Positions 7,071 to 14,396 of a DNA stretch of 23,191 nucleotides are shown here, one piece after another. The notes below the pieces were generated by a model that searched no databases, was not told the origin of the DNA, and saw nothing but the letters and a program-made list of their open reading frames with translations. Numbering within the stretch: position 1 is the first letter of the stretch; every line of letters starts with the position of its first letter. The translations under genes and the position numbers were made by a program. The DNA is from an uncultured Spirochaetales bacterium (GTDB taxonomy: Bacteria; Spirochaetota; Spirochaetia; Sphaerochaetales; Sphaerochaetaceae). The stretch covers positions 1 to 23,191 of the forward strand of contig CAKQTE010000002.1 of assembly GCA_934276485.1 (NCBI GenBank). The letters are read 5' to 3'.

Positions 7071-7140
7071 CAACTCGACTTTGGTCTCAAACTATATTCA
7101 ATATGTAATCGATTCAATTCCAATTGAGAAAGTTGAGTTG
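7071..7140. repeat. long imperfect inverted repeat between groEL and yajC
   Basis: The arms 7071-7090 and 7124-7140 pair over about 11 bases (one G-T wobble), then after a short bulge over six more (TCTCAA with TTGAGA). The loop is about 33 bases. It follows the groEL terminator and precedes the yajC promoter. No coding potential is evident here. The rest of the gap (7141-7188) holds an AT-rich tract with CACA...TGTG just before the -35. Confidence 0.6.
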
Positions 7141-7188
7141 GTCTATGTAAAAAATATGTTTTCACATTATCACGAATTTGTGGTAGTG

Positions 7189-7217
7189 TTGACCTATGGA
7201 AAAATTGCGTGTAAGGT
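7189..7217 (+). promoter_or_regulatory. candidate promoter of the yajC-secDF-ispH-rex unit
   Basis: TTGACC (7189-7194), a 17-base spacer and TAAGGT (7212-7217). The predicted transcript start near 7224 is about 20 bases before the yajC ATG. Just upstream, CACA (7163-7166 region) and TGTG around 7180 form an inverted repeat that might be a regulator site. Confidence 0.5.
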
Positions 7218-7242
7218 TTTTCTATTGTTAAAGAGGTATTAA

Positions 7243-7653
7243 ATGAATTCATTATTAGCATTAATGGCAGCTGATCCAACAGGTTCTACAACAGGATCCA
7301 TGATCACAACTATGATTACTTTCGTTCTTATCATCTTGATCTTCTATTTCTTGATCATTCGTCCTCAGAAAAAGAGAGACAAAGAAGCAAAGGCTATGAT
7401 CGATGCTATCAAGAAGGGCGACAAGGTAGTTACAATCGGAGGAATCCACGGAACTGTTGTCACAGTTAAGGATTCAACTGTAATCATCAAGGTTGATGAC
7501 TCTGCTAGAATCGAGTTCTCAAAGAGCGCTATCTCAACTGTTACAAGCAAAGATGCTGTAAAGACTAATCCTGCTGATTCAAAGAAGAAGGAAGAGAAGG
7601 AAGCTAAGGCTGAGCAGATTGAAGATGCTTCAAACGAAGAGAAGAAGAACTAA
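7243..7653 (+). CDS. yajC: Sec translocon accessory subunit YajC
   Basis: YajC is a small single-pass membrane protein that co-purifies with SecDF and aids protein export. The protein has 136 residues: a short N-terminus, a membrane segment at about 22-39, then the signature RPQKKRDKEAKAM (40-52), and a small cytoplasmic beta domain containing GDKVVTIGGIHGTV and a Val/Ile-rich strand region. The last about 25 residues are a highly charged Lys/Glu tail, longer than in many homologues. GAGG lies seven bases upstream of the ATG. It leads directly into secD and secF, the standard partner order, though 80 bases and a hairpin separate it from secD. Confidence 0.95.
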   Translation: MNSLLALMAADPTGSTTGSMITTMITFVLIILIFYFLIIRPQKKRDKEAKAMIDAIKKGDKVVTIGGIHGTVVTVKDSTVIIKVDDSARIEFSKSAISTVTSKDAVKTNPADSKKKEEKEAKAEQIEDASNEEKKN

Positions 7654-7678
7654 TAGCCCAGAGTTTTGGGGATTTAAT

Positions 7679-7733
7679 TAAGGAGGAGGGCACTGTCCTA
7701 AGCATATGCAGAGGGTAGTGCCTTTGGTTTTTT
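7679..7733 (+). promoter_or_regulatory. Shine-Dalgarno / hairpin / U-tract element before secD
   Basis: The only good SD before secD is TAAGGAGG at 7679-7686, 47 bases from the ATG. Between them AGGGCACT (7687-7694) pairs with AGTGCCTT (7717-7724), then TGG and six T follow, ending at the ATG. When the 8-bp stem forms, the SD is brought to about nine unpaired bases from the start codon. The same stem plus T-tract could act instead as a weak terminator or attenuator between yajC and secD. The frame is closed upstream by TAG at 7716, so the secD start cannot lie further 5'. Confidence 0.6.
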
Positions 7734-9470
7734 ATGAAAAAGACAGGTCGATTATTACTTGTATTGCTTGTTCTTGTTGTAGCAACTGCTTTGTTGTATC
7801 CAACATTCAAGTGGTATGTTCTCACTCCAGAGAGCACCAAGCAGCTTGCAGCAGGATCAAAGGTTCAGATAAGGGATTATGCCCAAAACAAGGCTAGAGA
7901 GGATGTTGATGCTCTCAAAGCCATTGCTCTTTCATCTCCTGATAGTGAGATAGCAAAGGAATATAGATATCTTATTAAGGACGCAAAGGCATCTCTTGAT
8001 GAGCGCCATGTAAGTAAGCCAGATAAGTGGACTGTTTATAGTCTCTTGTCTTCATTTCCATCGGAGAGTGCTTTGTATGAAGCGGTTGAATCTCATTATA
8101 GGGATTGGCTTTTGAGTGTAAAAGAAAACTCAAACTATATTCTTCAACTCGGACTGGACTTAAGAGGTGGTATGTCTGTCCTTCTCGAAGCAGATGTCGA
8201 AGGATATGTAGAGAAGAATGGTACTACTCCTAGCGAGACAGAGCTGACAGCACTTCTAAATGAAGATATATTGATCCTCAACTCCAGAATTGACCAATTT
8301 GGCGTCACAGAGCCTGACATCAGACTGCAGGGTGGAAGCCAGATCTTGATAGAGATTCCAGGAGAAACAGACCCGGAGAGAGTCAATTCATTCTTAAGGA
8401 GCAGAGGCTCTTTGACATTCCAGCTAGTAGATACTTCCCTTACATCTCGTGTAATGGATGAGTATTCAAGAAATCCTAGCATTTTCTTCGATATAGAAGG
8501 CAAGGTGATCACTCCAGATTTCATTCCATCAGATAGAATGGTTGCAGGGTACTATATCGAGGATGACTATGGCCTCGATAGACTAGAGAGCTTGGTCGTC
8601 CTAAGACGTGAAGTTGGTCTTGATGGCTCACACCTTAAGAGCGCAAGCGTAACACAGGACTCTCAAACCAGACGTCCTGCAGTAAGTTTCTCACTGGATT
8701 TGGAAGGTGGCGATATCTTCTACAAGCTAACAAGTGGTAACGTAGGAGCTTCCCTTGCTGTAGTTATGGATGGAGACGTAAAGAGCGTTGCAAGAATCAG
8801 CACAGCAATTAGGGATAACGTTCAGCTTTCAGGTGGTTTTACAGAAGAAGAGGCGCAGTCTCTTGCTGTAATGCTAAAGACAGCATCCCTTCCAATTGAC
8901 TTGAAGGTAATATCACAACAATCCGTAGGAGCATCCCTCGGTGATGATTCTGTTAATCTTGCGCTGAAGTCAATTCTTGTAGGTCTTTTGCTGGTATTGG
9001 TATTTGTTCTTGTTTACTATGGACCTGCTGGCTTGATCGCGGATTTGGTTCTCTTGATGAATCTATATATGATGATTGCACTGTTATCGGCATTGAACTT
9101 CACACTGACCCTGTCTTCAATTGCAGGTATTGTACTTACTCTTGGTATGGCAATTGATGCAAACGTAATCATCTATGAGCGTATGAAGGAAGAGAGAGAT
9201 GAACTAGTGCTTGGTTATAAGATCGTAAAGTCAGGATTTGCACATGCATTCTGGACAATCATGGACTCAAATATAACAACAATCATTGCAGCCGTTGTCC
9301 TTTCAATCTTCGGATCAAGCTCTGTGAAGGGCTTTGCAAATACTCTTGCAATTGGAATTGTTTGTTCCTTGTTTACTTCTCTATTTGTTTCTCACTTGAT
9401 CTTCGACTATTGCATCAATGAGAAGAACATGAAGAGAATCAAGCTTTCTTGGAGGAAGGAAAATGAGTAA
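7734..9470 (+). CDS. secD: protein translocase subunit SecD
   Basis: SecD works with SecF to complete protein export using the proton motive force. The 578 residues begin with a membrane segment (5-23), then a large extracytoplasmic region starting with YILQLGLDLRGGM (135-147), the family hallmark. The P1/base domain contains NSRIDQFGVTEPDIRLQG (183-200). The C-terminal part has five membrane segments, beginning near 408, and the conserved GMAIDANVIIYERMKEE (471-487) whose Asp475 belongs to the proton path known from SecDF structures. There is an extra helical stretch (about 30-130) between the first membrane helix and the LDLRGG block, longer than in many SecD proteins. No ordinary RBS precedes the ATG. 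It overlaps secF by eight bases. Confidence 0.96.
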   Translation: MKKTGRLLLVLLVLVVATALLYPTFKWYVLTPESTKQLAAGSKVQIRDYAQNKAREDVDALKAIALSSPDSEIAKEYRYLIKDAKASLDERHVSKPDKWTVYSLLSSFPSESALYEAVESHYRDWLLSVKENSNYILQLGLDLRGGMSVLLEADVEGYVEKNGTTPSETELTALLNEDILILNSRIDQFGVTEPDIRLQGGSQILIEIPGETDPERVNSFLRSRGSLTFQLVDTSLTSRVMDEYSRNPSIFFDIEGKVITPDFIPSDRMVAGYYIEDDYGLDRLESLVVLRREVGLDGSHLKSASVTQDSQTRRPAVSFSLDLEGGDIFYKLTSGNVGASLAVVMDGDVKSVARISTAIRDNVQLSGGFTEEEAQSLAVMLKTASLPIDLKVISQQSVGASLGDDSVNLALKSILVGLLLVLVFVLVYYGPAGLIADLVLLMNLYMMIALLSALNFTLTLSSIAGIVLTLGMAIDANVIIYERMKEERDELVLGYKIVKSGFAHAFWTIMDSNITTIIAAVVLSIFGSSSVKGFANTLAIGIVCSLFTSLFVSHLIFDYCINEKNMKRIKLSWRKENE

Positions 9471-10680
9471 AGGAAGTTTTGACGTTTTAAGATATAAATA
9501 TTTTGCTTATGGGTTTTCTCTTCTTATCTTGGTTCTAGGAGTTGTATTTGCAATTATCTTTGGTGGATTCAATACTGGAATTGACTTTGGTTCTGGTTTT
9601 TCTGAAAGAATTCAGATTGCGCCTCTGGGCCTTGCGATGAGTTACGACGGAGAATCTAGTGTATATGCAACGGTATCTGGATCTGTATTGAATCTAGAGT
9701 TCAGGGATGCTAGCGGTGTGCGTGATTATTCATTCCCTTCAACTAGGTGCGAGACAGTTGGAGATCTTGCCAAAGCTCTTGAGAGTCTTGGTGTTAAGTG
9801 CAGAGTAGCAGACGCATCCTTGAGTGTTAGAAACTTTGCTCCAGGATTTGGATTTCCAACAACAGTAGCTACTACTCCTGTTCGTCTCAACTATTCAACA
9901 GATACAAGAGATGTAAATATTGATGATATTCGTGCCTCCCTTGCATCTCTTGGAGAGGTAAATGTTCAGACATTGGGCAAGGTTGCTGAAGGTGGATTCC
10001 AGGTAAAGATCAACGTTAAGGATGGCGAGACTCAGCATGAAGTTGAAACGAAGGTAAACAGTGCACTATACAACTACTTCGGTGAAGAGAACGTTGTAAT
10101 CATGCAATCAGATTTCGTAGGACCAAAGTTCAGTGCTGACCTATTGAAATCTTCTGTTTGGGCCATCTTGTTGGCAATTGTATTGATCTTGATCTACATC
10201 TCATTCAGATTCAGACTTGCATATGCTCTCTCTGCAATCATTGCATTGTCTCATGACGTTGCTGCAATGCTTGCTTTCATTCTTATCTTCAGATTGGAAG
10301 TGTCTGCAACAACGATTGCTGCCGTTTTGACTATCATTGGATACTCGCTGAACAACACTATCGTTATATTCGATAGAGTCAGGGAGAATGTTAAGGGTGG
10401 AGCTAAGTTTGGAGTCTCAAGCGCTATCAACAAGTCAGTAAGACAATCCCTTTCAAGAACTGTAATCACAAGTTTGACAACCCTATTTGCGATTCTTCCA
10501 CTTGCAATCTTCAGCTCTGGAGATATCAAGAACTTTGCTATCAATCTTACATGGGGAATCTTGATTGGAACTTATTCTTCCAACTTCTTGGCTCCAGCAT
10601 TCTTGAATTTCTTCAATAGATTCTCTCCAATCGATAGAGAAGAGGAGAAGGAGAACTCAGATCTCCTTATGCAGGGCTAA
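9463..10680 (+). CDS. secF: protein translocase subunit SecF
   Basis: SecF is the partner of SecD. The 405 residues are longer than the E. coli protein (323), because the extracytoplasmic region between the first membrane helix (about 14-34) and the second (about 230) is expanded. Visible blocks are NTGIDFGSGF (37-46, the family GIDFxGG with Ser in place of one Gly), the VGPKFSADLLKSSVWAIL region before the second helix, and IGYSLNNTIVIFDRVREN (about 291-308). GGAGGAAGG precedes the ATG inside the end of secD, and its own stop overlaps the ispH ATG (TAATG), so the three genes are likely translated in series. Confidence 0.95.
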   Translation: MSKGSFDVLRYKYFAYGFSLLILVLGVVFAIIFGGFNTGIDFGSGFSERIQIAPLGLAMSYDGESSVYATVSGSVLNLEFRDASGVRDYSFPSTRCETVGDLAKALESLGVKCRVADASLSVRNFAPGFGFPTTVATTPVRLNYSTDTRDVNIDDIRASLASLGEVNVQTLGKVAEGGFQVKINVKDGETQHEVETKVNSALYNYFGEENVVIMQSDFVGPKFSADLLKSSVWAILLAIVLILIYISFRFRLAYALSAIIALSHDVAAMLAFILIFRLEVSATTIAAVLTIIGYSLNNTIVIFDRVRENVKGGAKFGVSSAINKSVRQSLSRTVITSLTTLFAILPLAIFSSGDIKNFAINLTWGILIGTYSSNFLAPAFLNFFNRFSPIDREEEKENSDLLMQG

Positions 10681-11525
10681 TGGAAGTTGTTAGGGCAAAG
10701 AACCTAGGATTTTGTGCAGGTGTCAAGAAAGCCATGGAGACAGTTGAAAATGCCTTCATGCTTTCCAAGGCACGAAACCTACCATGCTATATTTATGGGG
10801 ATATTGTTCATAATCGCTTTGTCATGGAACAATTTGAAGCCTCTGGAATCAAGAAAATCATGAGTCCGGAGGAAGATGTTCCTGTGGGTGTATTGATCAT
10901 TCGAACTCATGGCATTGCAGATGATATAAAGGCATCATTTGTATCAAAAGGATTTATTGTTGTAGATGCAACGTGCCCTGAGGTTCTACGAAATCAAAAG
11001 CGAATCCGAGAAACAGATAAGCATCCTTTGATCATAGGATACGAGGGTCACTCTGAAGTCGATAGCCTTCTAGGAGCTGCGCGTGAAAAGTGTTTGGTGA
11101 TCAATGCCGTTGAGGATGTAGATAAATTGGATCCTTCTTTGTCCTATGGAGCAATTGTCCAAACAACATTCTCATCCCAGCGCTTGGAGAAGATTATCGC
11201 TAGGGTCAAAGAGCTAGGGATGGATGTGGAGTTGATGAATGCCATTTGCAATGCATCCAAACTCAGACGAAATGGAGTGAGGGAGCTTCAAGGAAAGGTT
11301 GATGCTATTCTTGTTGTAGGAGATAGGCATAGTACCAATACAAATGAACTTGTTACAGTTGCCAATGAATGTGGCACGAAAGGCATTCTTGTGGAAAATG
11401 TGGACGGAATAAGTACAGAAATCACCGCTTATAATAAAATAGGATTGACGGCGGGTGCGTCAACGCCAAAAAATATATATGATGAAGTTGAAGACTTTTT
11501 GAGGTGTATAGATGGACGAAATTGA
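10680..11525 (+). CDS. ispH: 4-hydroxy-3-methylbut-2-enyl diphosphate reductase
   Basis: IspH (LytB) is the last enzyme of the MEP pathway, reducing HMBPP to IPP and DMAPP with a [4Fe-4S] cluster. The 281 residues include NLGFCAGVKKA with cluster ligand Cys12, DIVHNRFV (His44), RTHG (His77), DATCP with Cys99, EGHSEV with His124 and catalytic Glu126, NAICNAS with Cys190, DRHSTNTNEL (215-224) and GLTAGASTP (255-263). All cluster and substrate residues are present. It overlaps secF by one base and rex by 14. The organism therefore makes isoprenoids by the MEP route, which is relevant to the isoprenoid-kinase-like pair at 3813-5290. It lacks the C-terminal S1 domain fusion seen in some clostridia. 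Confidence 0.97.
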   Translation: MEVVRAKNLGFCAGVKKAMETVENAFMLSKARNLPCYIYGDIVHNRFVMEQFEASGIKKIMSPEEDVPVGVLIIRTHGIADDIKASFVSKGFIVVDATCPEVLRNQKRIRETDKHPLIIGYEGHSEVDSLLGAAREKCLVINAVEDVDKLDPSLSYGAIVQTTFSSQRLEKIIARVKELGMDVELMNAICNASKLRRNGVRELQGKVDAILVVGDRHSTNTNELVTVANECGTKGILVENVDGISTEITAYNKIGLTAGASTPKNIYDEVEDFLRCIDGRN

Positions 11526-12192
11526 TAACAGACCTTTGATTCCTATTCCTACTGTTAAGAGATTTCCTTCTTATTTGAGAATTCTCAAGCAGAACAAAGC
11601 TGCAGGAATGACATATATAAGTGCAACAACACTCGCAGAAGAGCTAGGCTTGAAGCCAATCCAGGTCAGAAAGGATATTTCTTGCACAGGCATTGAAGGA
11701 AAGCCTAAGGTTGGATTCGAAATAGTTGAGCTCATTGATTCAATTACACATGTACTTGGGTGGGACAATAGCTCAGATGCACTCATAGTTGGTGCTGGTA
11801 ACATGGGAAAGGCCCTTGCTCAATACCAAGGCTTTGAAAACTATGGATTGAAGATAGTTGCAATATTCGACAAGAATCCTGAAAAGATAGGCCAAAAGTG
11901 CGGAAATCTTACTATCTTGCCAATCGATAGCATCAACCAATACATTAAGATGCACAGAATCGCTATTGCTGTAATAACCGTTCCTGCATCCAGTGCTCAA
12001 AGCGTCGCAGATCTTCTTGTTAAGTGTGGCATCAGAGCTATCTGGAACTTCGCTCCAAAAGATTTGAAGCTTCCAGAGGAAGTTGTAATGCAAAGAACAG
12101 ACCTTGCAACTTCTTTTGCTGTTCTTTCTATCAAATTAAGAAAAAAATATGGTGCTTTGGCAGAGAATGAATATAGCGATGAGGAAATTTAA
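11512..12192 (+). CDS. rex: redox-sensing transcriptional repressor Rex
   Basis: Rex senses the NADH/NAD+ ratio and represses fermentative and hydrogen-metabolism genes when NADH is low. The 226 residues show the N-terminal winged helix with ISATTLAEELGLKPIQVRKDIS (36-57), the Rossmann domain with GAGNMG (94-99), IFDKNPEKIG (118-127), and the C-terminal domain-swapped helix near 200-215. GAGG lies seven bases before the ATG, inside ispH, giving a 14-base overlap. It sits next to a hydrogenase operon, a common Rex target, but I could not find the usual TTGTGA-N6-TCACAA operator upstream of that operon. A terminator follows. Confidence 0.97.
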   Translation: MDEIDNRPLIPIPTVKRFPSYLRILKQNKAAGMTYISATTLAEELGLKPIQVRKDISCTGIEGKPKVGFEIVELIDSITHVLGWDNSSDALIVGAGNMGKALAQYQGFENYGLKIVAIFDKNPEKIGQKCGNLTILPIDSINQYIKMHRIAIAVITVPASSAQSVADLLVKCGIRAIWNFAPKDLKLPEEVVMQRTDLATSFAVLSIKLRKKYGALAENEYSDEEI

Positions 12193-12234
12193 ATAAGGGT
12201 AATTTAAAATAATATTACAGCTTTCACATTAAAC

Positions 12235-12264
12235 CGCTTCTATGCTATTTTAGGAGCGTTTTTT
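12235..12264 (+). terminator. Rho-independent terminator after rex
   Basis: CGCTTCTA (12235-12242) pairs with TAGGAGCG (12251-12258, one G-T wobble), followed by six T. Confidence 0.85.
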
Positions 12265-12306
12265 GCATCATTTTTTCATGTTATTTCTAGGCATTTTCAA
12301 GTTTTA

Positions 12307-12335
12307 TTGACTTGAGAACCTTCATGCGTTACGCT
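12307..12335 (+). promoter_or_regulatory. promoter of the hydrogenase operon
   Basis: TTGACT (12307-12312), a 17-base spacer and TACGCT (12330-12335). The -35 is strong and the -10 weak, suggesting activation or tight control. The leader is about 16 bases, with GAGGAAG seven bases before the first ATG. Confidence 0.5.
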
Positions 12336-12357
12336 ACAAGAGCAGAGGAAGTGTAGA

Positions 12358-12618
12358 ATGGATAACGATAAAAAAGTGACAGTTGAGTTGTGTATGGGCT
12401 CAAGTTGTTTTGCTCGAGGTAATAGCAGTGCGCTCTCAGAGTTGGAAACTTTTCTCGAAGAGAATGATTTATCTGACAGAGTAGAGCTACAGGGCCATCT
12501 TTGTTTAGGAAAATGTAACAGTGGTCCTCATGTAATGATCGACGGAGTTGAGTACTCTGCAATGAGTTCTGATTGCTTGATTGATTTGATTCAGGAGGCA
12601 TTGAACAAAAAATGCTAA
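12358..12618 (+). CDS. [2Fe-2S] ferredoxin, NuoE/thioredoxin-like fold
   Basis: This 86-residue protein has four cysteines in the pattern C-x4-C (Cys12, Cys17) and C-x3-C (Cys49, Cys53), with CMGSSCF and LCLGKC contexts. That is the thioredoxin-like [2Fe-2S] ferredoxin pattern of NuoE and of small hydrogenase-associated ferredoxins. It is the first gene of the operon and overlaps the sensory hydrogenase gene by seven bases. It is a likely electron-transfer partner for the downstream hydrogenase-like sensor. A stand-alone redox role is possible. Confidence 0.9.
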   Translation: MDNDKKVTVELCMGSSCFARGNSSALSELETFLEENDLSDRVELQGHLCLGKCNSGPHVMIDGVEYSAMSSDCLIDLIQEALNKKC

Positions 12619-14396
12619 ATCCAATTTATACAGAGACGACAAACTGTCGTGACTGTTATAAATGCGTTAGACAATGCCCTGTCAAAGCAATTCAGATCAG
12701 GGATGGAAACGCATTCATTTTAAAAGATAGATGTATATATTGTGGCAAGTGCGTAAGTGTTTGTCCTAATAATGCAAAAATCATAAGAGATGATGTCGAT
12801 AGAGTAAAGCTTGCTATTGCATCAGGGCGAAAGGCAATATGTTCCCTTGCTCCTTCTTTTGTATCTGAATTTCCAGGACAGGAAAAGAATGTTGTTGCAG
12901 CTTTGTACAAGATGGGCTTTGATGGGGTATCAGAGACAGCTATCGGTGCAAAACTTGTAACAGATGCCCTCGACATTTATGCAGAGAGCCATAATGGGGA
13001 AGTTCCTTTCATTGGAACAGCGTGTCCATCGGTTGTGGAACTTGTAAAGAAGTACTATCCAGACGATGTAAAGCGTCTTGCACCAGTTCCATCTCCATTG
13101 CAGAGCCATAGTGCATACCTCAGGCATCTATATGGAGAAGATATCCTAGTTGTATTCATTGGCCCTTGTGTTGCCAAGAAAGTTGAATCAGATACAACTC
13201 CTGGATATCCAGACTTTGCTCTTACATTCAAGGAATTCAAAGAGTGGCTGGATAGGGACAAAATTGAGCTTGATTCTATAGATCTCTCTCTTAGCAAGGG
13301 CTTTATCCCTGCTAAGGCAGGACTTACTACCATTTATCCAATAGAAGGTGGTCAGATCCAGAGCTCAAAAGAGTGGGCAAATAAGGGTTTGAATCCAAAA
13401 GCAATCCCTCTATCAGGAATGGATCAAGTACAATCCGCGTTATCTCTAGGCGAGCCAGAAGATGGAGTCTTTCTTGAGCTATTAGGCTGTGATGGAGGAT
13501 GCATCAATGGCCCAGGATGTGATAAATCATCTTCAATTGCAAAACGAAAGAGGATCTCATCTTCATATACTCTTTCACGCCTAGAGGAAAAGGATCTTTT
13601 CCTTGGAGACAGAGCTTTTTCAGAAGAGCTTTTGCGCCGTGGATATGGCATGCTTCAAAGCGGAGGACCTGCGCGCGAAGACCAGTTCAAGAAGAAGTTT
13701 GCAGAAGCCGACATCAGGCGTGCTCTTGTAGAGCTTGGAAAGGTCACCAAGGCTGATGAACTTAATTGCGGTGGTTGTGGATATTCTACATGCCGAGACT
13801 TTGCCATTGCATACCTATCGGGAATGGCAGAGGTTGAAATGTGCGTTACGAGAATGCGCAAGGAAGCTGAAAGCAAGGTCGACGTGCTCTTGAGAACAAT
13901 TCCAAATGGCATTGTAATTGTAGACAGCGAACTCAGGATTGCAGATTGTAACACTCGTTTCTTGGATATCTTTGGTGATATGGAAGAAGGCTTTGTTGAT
14001 CAAAATGTACTTAATATGGTCAGAGGTCTTCCAATAGAACGCTTTGTTCCTTTTGCAGACAAGTTCAAGGATCAATTCTATATGACCAAAACAGGTCAAT
14101 ATAGATTGCACTATAAGGATAAGTTCCTAAGGGTTACATTCTTCGCTGTTGATAAGAAAAATCTCTTGGGTGCTATGTTTGAAGATATTACAAATCCAAC
14201 TGTAAGAAGAGAGACTGTTGTAAAGAAGGCTGAGGATGTAATCCAGAAGTCTCTTGAGACAGTTCAGCAAATTGCATCTCTTCTTGGAGAAAATGCTGCA
14301 GATACAGAGATTATGCTCAACTCTCTAATCGAGGCGTTCAGCGTCCATGGCTCGGGCGATGATGTTGGATTTACAGATGATGGAGATTTAGCATGA
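12612..14396 (+). CDS. PAS-containing sensory-type [FeFe] hydrogenase (group C, HydS-like)
   Basis: The 594 residues are modular. Two [4Fe-4S] motifs (Cys12, 15, 18, 22; Cys41, 44, 47, 51) lead into a hydrogenase H-cluster domain (about 75-310). L1 reads GTACPS (Cys138), L2 GPCVAKKVE (Cys186), L3 LGCDGGCINGPGC (Cys293, Cys297). Then come an extra Fe-S motif NCGGCGYSTC (Cys386, 389, 394, with Cys411), a PAS domain (about 422-528) and a helical tail. The four H-cluster cysteines are kept, but the proton-transfer Cys of catalytic enzymes (first Cys of SCCP in L1) is Ala137, as in the Thermotoga sensory enzyme. This supports H2 or redox sensing over turnover. The overlapping phosphatase gene downstream fits the phosphatase-linked group C type. 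The ligand actually sensed is unproven. Confidence 0.9.
   Translation: MLNPIYTETTNCRDCYKCVRQCPVKAIQIRDGNAFILKDRCIYCGKCVSVCPNNAKIIRDDVDRVKLAIASGRKAICSLAPSFVSEFPGQEKNVVAALYKMGFDGVSETAIGAKLVTDALDIYAESHNGEVPFIGTACPSVVELVKKYYPDDVKRLAPVPSPLQSHSAYLRHLYGEDILVVFIGPCVAKKVESDTTPGYPDFALTFKEFKEWLDRDKIELDSIDLSLSKGFIPAKAGLTTIYPIEGGQIQSSKEWANKGLNPKAIPLSGMDQVQSALSLGEPEDGVFLELLGCDGGCINGPGCDKSSSIAKRKRISSSYTLSRLEEKDLFLGDRAFSEELLRRGYGMLQSGGPAREDQFKKKFAEADIRRALVELGKVTKADELNCGGCGYSTCRDFAIAYLSGMAEVEMCVTRMRKEAESKVDVLLRTIPNGIVIVDSELRIADCNTRFLDIFGDMEEGFVDQNVLNMVRGLPIERFVPFADKFKDQFYMTKTGQYRLHYKDKFLRVTFFAVDKKNLLGAMFEDITNPTVRRETVVKKAEDVIQKSLETVQQIASLLGENAADTEIMLNSLIEAFSVHGSGDDVGFTDDGDLA

Noticed and set aside
7706..7897. 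63-codon reading frame starting at ATG 7706 as a leader peptide for secD
   Set aside because: It overlaps secD in another frame, its ATG is in the hairpin loop about 15 bases from the SD, and the product has no export or arrest features.
12193..12357. Search for a Rex operator (TTGTGA-N6-TCACAA) before the hydrogenase operon
   Set aside because: Only isolated half-sites such as TTCACA near 12222 are present, so Rex control of the operon cannot be claimed from sequence.
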